A DNA stretch of 16,311 bases from Fonsecaea monophora (GCF_001642475.1 NW_019174144.1:1-16311), one strand, 5' to 3'. Positions 7,432-16,149 are shown, counted from the stretch's first letter. The notes: generated by a model not told the origin, from the letters alone. Translations and numbers: made by a program.

Positions 7432-7486
7432 CCGCAGTGGGAAACCTCGTGGGTTCGAATCCCACTCCTCTCAAATCTATGAATTC

Positions 7487-7505
7487 TTTTTTTTTTTTTT
7501 TTTTT
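7487..7505 (+). terminator. RNA polymerase III terminator
   Basis: A run of 19 T begins 14 bases after the tRNA discriminator base. Pol III stops at runs of about five or more T in fungi, so this is a strong terminator and suggests the locus is, or recently was, a working Pol III gene. Confidence 0.85.
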
Positions 7506-7902
7506 CTTCTTGAATCTTGCTTGGTGTCTCGTTGTTGTAAGGTGAGGATTGACTTTTTACTGGTTTCTGGTGTAATAGGTGGGGAAGGAGGTGGACACGG
7601 ACTCCTGAATTGGAATGGCGGGCGCTGGTTGGGTTGCATGTGAAAAAGACAGGCCACGACGCGTCTTGGACTGGTTTGTTTGTTTGATGCTCCAATGGTC
7701 GACGCTCTCTTTCGAAGTCTCTGAATACTGGCCAAAGAACTCTGCAAATTAGAAGGCGACACTGTTCATCAGATACATACTTGTTTCCCGGTATTCCCTC
7801 TCGAAGCGACACAAGAATCCGCAGCTCTCCAGACCACCAGAACAAGGGAAAACGACTTGATCTCGCATGCGACTGATATAGGGAAAGGAAAAACTCCCAG
7901 AA
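7506..7902. other. Region between tRNA-Leu and DAD1
   Basis: About 400 bases that should hold the DAD1 promoter and 5' UTR. Frames seen on the minus strand here run through the tRNA gene and its T run and are chance. No clear regulatory motif stands out. Confidence 0.5.
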
Positions 7903-8704
7903 ATGGCGACATCGAATAACAGCAACATGCGCTCTTCGATGGATGAGTCCCAGTCCCATCATCAGCCAAGTGAATTTCAGATTCGACGCGCTGCGCTGGT
8001 GGGCGAGATTGGCGAGGTGGGTTTGATTCTAATCCTGATTGCCGAGTCCTGTGTCTATGTTCGGAAGCCCGTGAAAGTGTCTCTACCAGCAACGGAGTGA
8101 TGGTGCGAGGTTGCGATGTCAAGAGGCGAGACATAGAGATCGCACTGGCCGTCCCTCTGCTTCATCCATTCCTTCATCGCAAATTGACAACCTCTTTCCT
8201 CTACTCTTCAAGTTCCTCCAAGCACAGACGTATTTTGGAACAACAGCGAGCTGACTTCGCTGCTTCGCCCTCCCTGGCGGTGTGTGCAAGGCTTTTAGTC
8301 GCTAGAACAAGTCCTCGCACAGATGAATGCTTTGAATCGCAGCCTCGAGGGTATCATTGAAGTAAGTAAGCATGGCAGGTCAACCTGCTCCCCGGCTCCC
8401 CAGCTCCTAACCCTACCCGCCTTTCCTTTCTATACACCTTTTTCCCGCTTCTTTTACTCCTTGCAGCGAGGCCCTCAGTCCGGCGGTTTATTGACTGTCT
8501 GACTGACTGACTAACTCGATGGGTCACGAACAGATTGGGAACGAGTTCTCGAGTGTCGAGGCGCTGTGGAGTCAATTCGAGACCGTCATGGGCAGAACAG
8601 CGGGCGACGAGGCCGCCGACTCGAATGCAGACGCAAACGATAACGTGGCCGAGGCCGTGCATTCGACGGCGTCAGGGAATGCAGAAGACAAGCGTGGCGG
8701 ATGA
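7903..8704 (+). CDS. dad1: DASH (Dam1) complex subunit Dad1
   Basis: Three exons: 7903-8016, 8299-8361 and 8534-8704, all phase 0, giving 115 residues. Intron 1 is 282 bases with a less usual GTGGGT donor and TTTTAG acceptor; intron 2 is 172 bases, GTAAGT, with CTAAC (8511-8515) in a GACT repeat and ACAG acceptor. The family core spans the joins: EFQIRRAALVGEIGE, then SLEQVLAQMNALNRSLEGII, then GNEFSSVEALWSQFE. The N-terminus is Ser/Asn/Gln-rich and the C-terminus is acidic and Ala-rich (longer than the core, unconserved). Dad1 is part of the ten-subunit ring-forming DASH complex that couples kinetochores to microtubules for chromosome biorientation. Both introns are long for this window; the conserved SLEQV following GEIGE supports the first join without an extra exon. 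Confidence 0.9.
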
Positions 8705-9228
8705 AATGTCGTCCATTGTCTGCGTGTTCCTACCCTACTTACCCGTGTAGGTTGCGGTGACATCTCATGCTGTGTCTTTAGTCACGAGCTTTGTGCAGTT
8801 GGGCAGGTTTCTTGGACCGTGGTTTGGATTGTCAACTATGCTGAAAGGAGGGTCGGAGAGACAATGACGATACCAAAACGACTCACGACGAGGGCATCGG
8901 AAGCAGAGCATGTTCCACAGAGCATGTATTCATTCTTGGAGCAGCTATTCAATGCGCTGCTCATGCGGCAATCACATCAAAGCGAGCCACAGAGCTTCAA
9001 GCTCGAGTCGAGGCTTGCTCGCACAGCGACACCCCTTCTAAAACCAGCAGTCTCATTACAGCGCCTCGTCATGCAATTTGATTGCATCCAACGCCATCCC
9101 ATATGCGTACCATCAGACATCAGCGGGCGATGTTAAGCCCAAAAGGTCAATCATACAAGATCAAAGTTTTGTACCCTGAGAATGGAAAGGTGTGATCTCC
9201 TCAAAGAGTCAATTCCTGATCCACAGGA
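8705..9228. other. Convergent 3' region between DAD1 and rho4
   Basis: About 520 bases between two stop codons that face each other, so it should hold both 3' UTRs. The frame at 8819-9136 shows no motif. I see no gene or repeat. Confidence 0.55.
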
Positions 9229-10159
9229 TCATAGGAATGCACATTTCCTCTTCTTCGCCTTCTTGACCTTTACCCCTTTGTTGTTTGGCTTCGCTTCAAA
9301 GCTCTCCTCTTCAACCTGGATGGCAGTGTTGATGGCCAAGTCGAATACCTCTTGGATGCCCTTGTTCTCCTTGGCGCTGCACTCAATATACCTAGCCCCC
9401 ATTCGTTGAGCTACTGCGGCTCCTTGTTCTGGTGTTACAGGGGTGAGGCCTTGAGTCCGCAGGAGTTCGATGCAGGTTCGTTTGTTACGGAGGTCTGATT
9501 TGAGACCCACGAGGATCAGGGGCGTTGTTGGGCAGAAATGTAGAACTTCAGGATACCACTGTGATGGCCAGTCAGTACCAAGTATGATCCAGCACGCGAG
9601 GATGCCTCACCTTGTCCATGACATTTTCTAGTGAGTTGGGGCAGTCAATAGCAAAGCACACAAACAGCAGGTCTGTTTCCGGGTACGACAGTGGTCGTAG
9701 TCGGTCGTACTCTTCTTGTCCCGCTGTATCCCAGAGTGCGAGCTCGACGGTCTTGCCTGTGGGTTTGTGGATGGTCTGCGTGATGTAATTTTCAAACACG
9801 GTCGGCACGTATTTCTAGCCATCGTCAGCTATTTGCTGCTCACTCCCCTCTCTTATCCTGCATACCTCCGGAAAATAGCCCTGTGCATAGCTGATGAGGA
9901 GACAGGTCTTTCCACAACCTCCATCTCCGACCACAACGAACTTCTTGGAGTGCGCAGGTGGTTGGGTGATATTCGTGGCTTCTGACAGTCGTCCCGCACT
10001 GCCATAACTCATGTTTGTGCTGACTGTGCCGTTACTTGTTCTCGTACTGGGTGCTCGGACGGGTCTTTTCTTTGGTGAGGAGGGGGTGATGTAGGAAGAT
10101 GGACCCTTTTCGGACAGGACGGTGGATGATCGCAAAGGATAGTGGTCGGTTTCTGCCAT
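9229..10159 (-). CDS. rho4: Rho-family GTPase Rho4
   Basis: Three exons on the minus strand: 10159-9866, 9814-9611 and 9558-9229, giving 275 residues. Introns are 51 (GTATGC..TAG, branch CTGAC) and 52 bases (GTGAGG..CAG, branch TACTGAC), both phase 0. A Ser/Thr-rich N-terminal extension of about 70 residues precedes the G domain, typical of Rho4 and absent from Rho1 or Cdc42. G1 is GDGGCGKT (78-85), switch I YVPTVFENY (100-108), G3 DTAGQE (127-132), G4 LKSD (185-188), the Rho insert follows (about 189-212), and G5 is ECSAK (225-229). The end is polybasic (KVKKAKKRK) with CaaX box Cys272-AFL; a terminal Leu favours geranylgeranylation. Rho4 acts at the plasma membrane and septa with formins and in cell-wall and septum formation in filamentous fungi. 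All G motifs are intact. It is divergent from the LCB3-type gene. Confidence 0.95.
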
Positions 10160-10834
10160 GGTGAGTGAAGTTGGAGGGTGGGCTCTCTGTTGTGAAATGG
10201 AAAGTTAACGTGGAGAGCCCGACCGTTTGAATGGGAGCGGCAGTATTATATGTGGTGTTAATGCCTGAGGGATCTGAACATGTGGTTCAAGCAGGTTTCT
10301 GTTGAGATTTCCGAGTCAATAATAGCCGTCTCATCGTGGGATGACTGCGGTGGACTCTTTGTTGTCCGTTGTGGTTGCCCAAGTAACCACTGCCCAAACT
10401 GCATGTGAAACGCAGGTTTCGTGCAGACCTGACCCTATTTTCAGCTGCTAGGCCTGCGTCAATTGCGACATTATCGCTTATCGACATGGTTCCTGCATGC
10501 ACAAGAACCATGTCGAAAATCAGTTCGTCAATGCCCTCCGGGTCGTGCTGTTGTTGAGGAGAACTCAGCTGCACCAGTTTTGCAGGCAGCCGAGCGGACG
10601 AATGAGATAGCCCACACAATCTCCAATTCAATCAATGTCCCTGAATCACCACACAACTCGCGACCACGACAGCACTTCGACAGCTACCTCCCGCATTCTT
10701 CGCCGATAATCTCGATGCCTTCCCTTGCCTTCCACGGTCGATGTTAATGCATCATCCTCAGGAACGTACTTCTTTCCTCGGCCAGACGTGGATCCGATGG
10801 AAGGGAGCTTTGCCCGCTATCGCCCGTTACAGAA
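10160..10834. promoter_or_regulatory. Divergent promoter region between rho4 and the LCB3-type gene
   Basis: About 675 bases between two divergent start codons. It contains a 12-bp perfect inverted repeat (10481-10516) and a short uORF at its right end. A TATTATATG near 10243-10251 could be a TATA-like element for rho4 (about 85-90 bases before its ATG), which is tentative. The frames at 10287-10631 and 10463-10747 show no motif and overlap each other on opposite strands. Confidence 0.55.
10481..10516. repeat. 12-bp perfect inverted repeat with 12-base spacer
   Basis: Left arm TCGACATGGTTC (10481-10492) and right arm GAACCATGTCGA (10505-10516) are exact reverse complements; the spacer is 12 bases and contains TGCATGCA. 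Each arm holds CCATG/CATGG. It could be a hairpin in RNA or a cruciform, or a paired protein-binding site in the divergent promoter. Confidence 0.75.
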
Positions 10835-10838
10835 ATGA
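10797..10838 (+). CDS. Upstream ORF (13 codons) overlapping the LCB3-type start
   Basis: ATG at 10797 opens 13 codons that end with TGA at 10836-10838, overlapping the main ATG (10835-10837) as ATGA. Its start context is weak (C at -3), the main ATG has a purine at -3. If the mRNA leader includes it, it would allow leaky scanning or termination-reinitiation control. Whether the transcript begins upstream of it is unknown. Confidence 0.4.
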   Translation: MEGSFARYRPLQK

Positions 10839-12543
10839 ACAAGGAGAAAGATAGGCCAGATGCCGGGTTGAGGTCGCTCGATCACTGTATGTAGCGAACA
10901 ACTGATGATACCTCTGCGGAATCATTCTGACTTTGCTTCAGACAAGATCAGACTGCCACGATGGCGCTACCTATTCAGAGAACAACTCCTCCCTGTTGTA
11001 CGCTGGGAGACCCCCTACGTCGCCTGGCTACAAGACACCCTACGAACCCCCGCCTTTGATACATACTTTGCAACGTCGGCAAACCTGGGAACACACACAT
11101 TCTTCATGGTCATGTTGCCTATTTTATTCTGGTGTGGGAACACAAATCTGGGACGAGGGTATGCAAGTGCCAATCAATGGCGGGCTCATTCTGACGTGCA
11201 GTAGGATGGTCCACGTCCTGGCGTCTGGAGTTTTCTTCAGTGGGTTCCTGAAAGATCTCCTCTGCCTACCTCGACCACTTTCTCCGCCCCTAACTCGAAT
11301 CACCATGTCTGGGTCTGCTGCCCTCGAGTACGGTTTCCCTTCCACGCACTCGACCAACGCAGTCTCGGTTGCTGTTTACTCACTTTACCTCCTACGGCAA
11401 GAGACCAACGACCTGGATACGAACCTCAAACTCGGGCTCCAGATTCTGGCTTACTTCTACGCTGTTTCAATTGTGCTTGGCCGGCTATACTGTGGAATGC
11501 ATGGCTTCTTTGACGTCATTTGGGGAAGCATTCTCGGTGCTCTGATAGCACTTGTTCAATGCCTCTATGGCGAGGCCTTTGATGACTGGCTCCACGGCGG
11601 CGACTTGAAACGGGTCGTGCTTGTCATTTTGATCATCTTGGTCCTAGTTCGCATTCACCCTGAACCCGCAGATGACTGTCCTTGTTTCGATGACAGCGTT
11701 TCATTTGCTGGTGTCATGATTGGCTGTGAGTACGGTGTTTGGCACTTTGCCCGCACCTCCTATGCCTGGTCAATCCCCACTAGAGGCACTATTCCATTCG
11801 ATCTCGAAAAGATGGGCTGGGTTATGACATTGGCCCGCATTTTGCTGGGAGTGCTTGTGATTTTTGCATGGAGGGGCATCATGAAGCCAACCCTTCTGAG
11901 GATACTTCCACCAATATTCCGTGTGATTGAACAGCTGGGGCTCACTTTACCACGACGATTTTTCAAACCGGCCTCGGAGTACGAGACCATTCCACGGCAG
12001 CCCAATGACGACGACATCATTCCGCCCGCGCGGGATATTCCCCATCTGTTGTCATCATTCCGACGCAGAAGAGCCATCTCGGTCGGGCCTCAGTCCGAAG
12101 CAGATGCGTATGAAACACTGGCCTACCGTGAAAAGAGGAGGAGGGATAGCAAAAATGCTCTGGAGGCACTGACACCACCACTGGAAGGCTCGCCCTCATC
12201 CTCACCCTCTCCTGACCCTGGATACTTCCAGGGTAATGAGACTGTCTCGGGAAGGAAAAGATCTAGCAGCTTGGAGATGTTCCGCGCGCAGATGGGCACA
12301 GGGATGGAAGGGCTGTCACCAATTCCTGTGATTGCGCCCGCAGATGGCAAAATACGCACTCCGGAGGAAGATCAGGCAATGGATGAATTACAGGAACGAC
12401 AGATATTCTTGACCATACAGAAACCTCGAGTCAGGTATGATGTGGAAGTGGTGACCAAACTTATCGTGTATTCGGGGATCGCTTGGCTGGCTGTTGAGGG
12501 AGTCCCGGTCCTTTTCAAGTATCTCGGACTGAGCGTACTTTGA
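10835..12543 (+). CDS. lcb3: Sphingoid long-chain base 1-phosphate phosphatase (LCB3/YSR type)
   Basis: Three exons: 10835-10886, 10942-11158 and 11205-12543, giving 535 residues. Introns are 55 (GTATGT..CAG, branch CTGAC) and 46 bases (GTATGC..TAG, branch CTGAC). The first join makes DAGLRSLDHY-K and the second LGRG-MVHVLASG, as in the family. The lipid phosphate phosphatase (PAP2) signature is complete: KDLLCLPRP (K106, R113, P114), PSTHS (135-139, His138) and GRLYCGMHGFFD (R183, H189, D193). Several membrane segments surround these; a cytosolic Ser/Arg-rich region follows about residue 350, then a final hydrophobic stretch near the C-terminus. The enzyme dephosphorylates dihydrosphingosine- or phytosphingosine-1-phosphate in the ER, feeding long-chain bases back to ceramide synthesis. 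The start is the only ATG giving the short hydrophilic N-terminus with DAGLRSLDHY. A GR replaces the commoner SR of the third motif, as in several family members. Confidence 0.93.
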
Positions 12544-13207
12544 CTCAAGGGAGAATGATGGAATCGAAAAGTGTTTTGGTTCGCAGGAATGTGATCGCGG
12601 ATGTGGAGTCCATTGTAAGGCAACCGTACTGCGTACACATCAAATGATACAATGTTACGAGTGTCAACAGTTGTGTTCGGGTGTTTATTTGTTTACGTCT
12701 AGTAGTAGTAGTACCAACCACTGGTCCTATCAGTACCTAGGTACAGCCTCCATGTGGTAATGGGGGCTGACCCTTCCATCCTGCATGTACTGTATTTAGC
12801 TTCGTGAACGAAGGCGGTATCGGATATGAAATCCATTGTCTTGGATACGGCGGGGCGGCAGAAAATCAAAATGGCCAATCGCTACAGTGCCGCATTTGGC
12901 ATTTTGGAGAATCGCGTCTCTCTCTCTGCGATGATTATCCTGCATCTTTCAATCCATCATATAATAAAGACAATTCACTATTTCCCTTGACCCAAGTGAC
13001 TTTGTGTTTACTCTTACGACTCCCCGACTCAGCGCGACTCACCCCTTCTCACACTCCTATGCTGTCAGATAACTCGCTCCCGATCTTTGTACCTCTGTTG
13101 CTCGGTCTCATCTTCATCCTGAATATCATCCAGTTCTCGACACTCTCAGTCTACATCCCGCATCGTGGCATCCTCAAGCATCCCTCGCCTTTCCAAAATC
13201 CACAGCC
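12544..13207. promoter_or_regulatory. Region between the LCB3-type gene and the Ulp1-type gene
   Basis: About 660 bases holding the 3' UTR of one gene and the promoter and 5' UTR of the next, both on the plus strand. It contains TAG repeats near 12701-12712 and the palindrome at 12733-12744. Pyrimidine-rich sequence lies before the Ulp1-type start. A frame starting at 12804 (and one ATG at 13061) runs over the Ulp1-type start in another phase; I treat it as a shadow (see rejected). Confidence 0.55.
12733..12744. promoter_or_regulatory. GTACCTAGGTAC palindrome
   Basis: Twelve-base perfect palindrome whose core TACCTAGGTA recurs in intergenic DNA of many filamentous ascomycetes. Function unknown; listed as a possible binding site. 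Confidence 0.45.
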
Positions 13208-15856
13208 ATGGCTGACACCTCATCTTTCATGGATTGGCATCCTCAAACGCCTCCTCCTGCGCACAATCCGTACCAAGATAGATATGTGCCTGGTGGTTGG
13301 CCTGTCGACCCTCCGACCCCTCCCCCTCCTACCACCGGCGTCTTCTTGCCCCCTCGCAGACCTTCTCCTCTTGACCACATCATCCCTGCCGCGAAGAGAA
13401 TATGTACAGGCCTTGGAGGTTTGGCTGGACTCGGTTTCCACGCAGCCGCACAACTCAGCAGACGTACAATCGATGCCACAACCACTGTGGTCACTGTCCC
13501 TACTGTCTTCATTGTCCGACGATTCCAGCGGCGTCGCCATGAGCAGAGACCTACCCTGCAAAAGCGACAAGCTGCACCAATATCTCTTCCTCCACCACTT
13601 TCACAATCACCATGGAATCGAGCTGTTGCCAAAGAACTGGCCGCAGCTCAACGAACAGCACACCCCCCTCCGCAAACACCCACAGTCCCGCCTCAGCGAG
13701 TCCCCAAACCCATTCCGCCTACAGAAGAACAACATGAATACACAGATGGTGTGTTGTACGAAATCCCAGAGTTCAGACCACAATACGTCTTGAACCGACG
13801 GAGCCAAAATGCTGCTCCCCGAGGTCCGATTCGGCGCACACGTGTCGTCGATCAGGTCTTTCCCCAAATGCCTCGATTTACACCCCCTCGAGAACCTAAA
13901 CCAGCTGATCTCCCAACTCCAGACGAAAAGTTTGAGAAGCCTTTGGTAGAATGCGCAAAGCTAGAGTCTCCATATCCGCAACTGAAACCAATTCCTGCCT
14001 CACCCCCTTCGCCCGCAGTAACCATCATCTCCACCGACTCCGCCACACCGAGCGCGCAGTTGCAACACGGATTACAAGCGGTCATTGAGAGCGACACAGA
14101 GTCAAGCAGTGTTATATCCTCCATCCAGCGATCTAGAAAGAGACGCATCCTCACACAAGGCTCCCGTTTGACCGAGAACGACGAAACCACTGCTTCGTCG
14201 AAGAGAGTCCAGACCCAAGGTCCGCGTGTGGAATCACAGACTCCCAAAATTGCCATTGTTGTCCAAGACGCACCATCATCAGAAACTCCCAAATCCCCAA
14301 CTCCTACCGACACGACTTTGTTGACACCACCACGTCTAAGACTAAGACGATTCAACTCTCCCAGATCGGTCCTTCGAAAAGAGGTTCTCCTTAAAAGTCC
14401 AAAGACTCCGTTGTCAGATATCTCATCCATGTGTGACTGCTCACCAGGAAACTATCACATCGACGCACCAAGATCTCCCGTCAAGAGCGAGATTTCTTCC
14501 TTCTTCGATGGTACACCACCCCCCAACCCAGAACTGGATGCTCATGTTTTCAGAATTATCATGTCAGGAGGCGGATCCCCAGTCCCAGCTTCCAACACCC
14601 TCGCTGAGAGCGAGGCTCCTCGAGAGACATCAATATCGACCGCAATCGCACCATCCGGACAAACCACCAGCGGAACGTCGAATCTCGACGAACCTGCCAC
14701 GCCAGAAACCCAAAGCGAGGCAAACAATAACCTTACCTCTACCACGGTAAAAGTGGCGAACGAGAATACGGAAGATATTCTTGGCCTGGCCAACCAAGAA
14801 CATCATCCCCAACTCAACAATGCCACAAAAGACGTGGAACAACACATGGACACACAGGAGAATGAAACTTCGAACAATGAATCATCAAAAACACCCAGAC
14901 ATGTCACTCCAGAAAAGATAAAAGCTGCAAGTCCAGTCGACCTGACTGATGACAAAGATGGCAGTGAATCCAGCTCCTCAGCAGCATCTTCCCTACACAC
15001 TCCCGAAAAGCAATTTGCAGAACTCAGGCTAGATGATCTATATACACCAGACCATCCGACCCCCAAAGCCACACCACATTCCTCCGAAAAGACCCAGAGA
15101 GTCACACGCGCAGAGTCCAAGAGACTTGCGATCCTTGAAGAGAAGACCCATTACGAAATTGTCCCACTCACAGAAGAATGGGAACAGAAAATCCAGACCG
15201 CGCTTCGTCACGGGCACGGCACTTTCAAACCCAGAGATCTTACCCGCGTTGTCCCTCTCAATGCACAGTCCAGTGGCGGCACCGATCAATGGCTCAACGA
15301 TGAGGTTATCAACGGGTACCTCAAGCTGGTGGTCGCCCACGGCAGACAGAACGACCGTCCCACACAAGTTCCCACGCACCACGCCTTTGTGTCCTTTTTC
15401 TTCAACAACCTCGAAAGCCGCGGGTATGATAGTGTCAAACGCTGGGCTTCTCGAGCGAAGATCGGGGGGAAGAACCTACTTGAAACAGAAGCGGTCTTCA
15501 TCCCTGTCAACAGCGGCAGCCATTGGACGCTTTGTGTGGTTTCAGGAAAGAACCGCACAATCGCACACTACAACAGCCTGAGAGGCAATGGGAGACGATA
15601 TGTTAATGTTGTAAAGTCATGGGTCGCTGCGGAGTTGGGAACTGCATACAAGGAATCCGAATGGACCTTGCTGGAGGCAGGAGAGTCTCCACAACAGACC
15701 AATATGGATGATTGTGGAGTGTTTACAATCACCAGCGCGCGGCAGATCATGTTGGGGCTTACGCCCATGTCGTACAGCGCCGAAATGATCCCGTTGCAGA
15801 GAAGGAGGATTGTGGCGGAGCTTGTGAACGGATCGCTCTTGAAGAGCAGTTTGTAA
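13208..15856 (+). CDS. ulp1: Ulp1-family SUMO protease (peptidase C48)
   Basis: A single exon of 882 residues. The C-terminal 220 or so residues are the C48 protease domain: it begins near the conserved WLNDEVINGYL, with the catalytic His772 in SGSHWTL, then position 789 in HYNSL, Gln830 and Cys836 in QQTNMDDCGVF. Spacing His to 789 is 17, the same as His514-Asp531 of yeast Ulp1, but residue 789 is Asn rather than Asp. The first 620 residues are low-complexity and Pro/Ser/Thr-rich with many TP and SP sites, basic patches (around 103-111, 311-316) and a VDLTDD at 577-582 that fits a SUMO-interacting motif; residues 60-104 are hydrophobic or small and might anchor the protein at the nuclear envelope (inference). 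Ulp1 matures SUMO and removes it from substrates, at nuclear pores in yeast. The first in-frame ATG has a good context (GCCATGG). Confidence 0.92.
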   Translation: MADTSSFMDWHPQTPPPAHNPYQDRYVPGGWPVDPPTPPPPTTGVFLPPRRPSPLDHIIPAAKRICTGLGGLAGLGFHAAAQLSRRTIDATTTVVTVPTVFIVRRFQRRRHEQRPTLQKRQAAPISLPPPLSQSPWNRAVAKELAAAQRTAHPPPQTPTVPPQRVPKPIPPTEEQHEYTDGVLYEIPEFRPQYVLNRRSQNAAPRGPIRRTRVVDQVFPQMPRFTPPREPKPADLPTPDEKFEKPLVECAKLESPYPQLKPIPASPPSPAVTIISTDSATPSAQLQHGLQAVIESDTESSSVISSIQRSRKRRILTQGSRLTENDETTASSKRVQTQGPRVESQTPKIAIVVQDAPSSETPKSPTPTDTTLLTPPRLRLRRFNSPRSVLRKEVLLKSPKTPLSDISSMCDCSPGNYHIDAPRSPVKSEISSFFDGTPPPNPELDAHVFRIIMSGGGSPVPASNTLAESEAPRETSISTAIAPSGQTTSGTSNLDEPATPETQSEANNNLTSTTVKVANENTEDILGLANQEHHPQLNNATKDVEQHMDTQENETSNNESSKTPRHVTPEKIKAASPVDLTDDKDGSESSSSAASSLHTPEKQFAELRLDDLYTPDHPTPKATPHSSEKTQRVTRAESKRLAILEEKTHYEIVPLTEEWEQKIQTALRHGHGTFKPRDLTRVVPLNAQSSGGTDQWLNDEVINGYLKLVVAHGRQNDRPTQVPTHHAFVSFFFNNLESRGYDSVKRWASRAKIGGKNLLETEAVFIPVNSGSHWTLCVVSGKNRTIAHYNSLRGNGRRYVNVVKSWVAAELGTAYKESEWTLLEAGESPQQTNMDDCGVFTITSARQIMLGLTPMSYSAEMIPLQRRRIVAELVNGSLLKSSL

Positions 15857-16017
15857 ATCGGTTTTGTTTTTGTCTTTTGTCTTTACCTTGTTTTCTTCAC
15901 GACGTTTATGACATGATGAGCTGATGACGATGATACCCCTCCCCGACGAGGATCGGGCTTTGTTTTGCGTATATATTGGTTTGGTTTGGTTTTTGACGTT
16001 GGCGTTGGTCGGCTCCT

Positions 16018-16035
16018 GGGGGCCATGAGGCCCCC
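16018..16035. repeat. GC-rich hairpin (7-bp stem, 4-base loop)
   Basis: GGGGGCC (16018-16024), loop ATGA, then GGCCCCC (16029-16035). A stable small stem-loop about 160 bases after the Ulp1-type stop codon, possibly within its 3' UTR. Confidence 0.7.
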
Positions 16036-16069
16036 TTCCTGTAGAATAGGAAACAAAGGAGAAAGAGCC

Positions 16070-16084
16070 GGGGGGGGGGGGGGG
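16070..16084. repeat. Homopolymer run of 15 G
   Basis: Fifteen consecutive G on the plus strand, flanked by AGCC and CGG. Long G runs are prone to sequencing length error, so the exact count should be treated with care. Confidence 0.85.
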
Positions 16085-16149
16085 CGGTCTTTTAAAAAAA
16101 TCTCCGGGCACAAGAGAAAAGGCAGGATAGCGAATGCCGTATTCTGCTG

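Larger units (their letters stand above)
7313..7473 (+). tRNA. tRNA-Leu (anticodon UAG) with a canonical intron and an extra 64-base D-loop insertion
   Basis: The acceptor arm GGGAGGA (7313-7319) pairs with TCCTCTC (7466-7472; one G-U), followed by discriminator A7473. The D stem is GCC (7322-7324) with GGC (7400-7402); the anticodon stem CTGTG (7404-7408) pairs with CGCAG (7433-7437; one G-U). The loop TT-TAG-G puts TAG (7411-7413) as anticodon, reading CUA Leu, with G37. A 17-base intron (7415-7431) follows G37; its CCTA can pair with TAGG of the anticodon region, as usual in fungal pre-tRNAs. A long variable arm (7438-7448, GGG-AAA-CCT) marks class II tRNA. T arm: GTGGG-TTCGAAT-CCCAC (7449-7465), containing a perfect B box. 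The oddity is 7328-7391, which splits the D-loop after GAG and splits the A box. Without it the D-loop is the normal GAGTGGTTTAA. The gene may be functional only if that insertion is removed; a pseudogene is the alternative. Confidence 0.88.

Noticed and set aside
7361..7473. The idea that the true tRNA 5' end is the D-arm-like sequence inside the insertion.
   Set aside because: No 7-base partner for the 3' acceptor strand TCCTCTC lies before 7361, whereas GGGAGGA at 7313-7319 pairs fully with it.
7421..7962. Minus-strand frames of 113 and 161 residues between the tRNA and DAD1.
   Set aside because: They start or end inside the tRNA or its T run (giving a Lys run) and have no family features.
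8819..9136. A 105-residue plus-strand frame between DAD1 and rho4.
   Set aside because: No motif, no clear start context, and it lies in the convergent 3' region of two well-supported genes.
10287..10747. Two opposite-strand frames (114 and 94 residues) between rho4 and the LCB3-type gene.
   Set aside because: They overlap each other and the inverted repeat and carry no motif; the region is best read as a divergent promoter.
12804..13793. A 329-residue plus-strand frame that overlaps the first 590 bases of the Ulp1-type gene and contains a hydrophobic segment.
   Set aside because: It is out of frame with the Ulp1-type protein, its second half mirrors that gene's Pro/Ser-rich coding sequence, and it has no motif. 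It probably reflects the codon composition of the real gene plus its leader.
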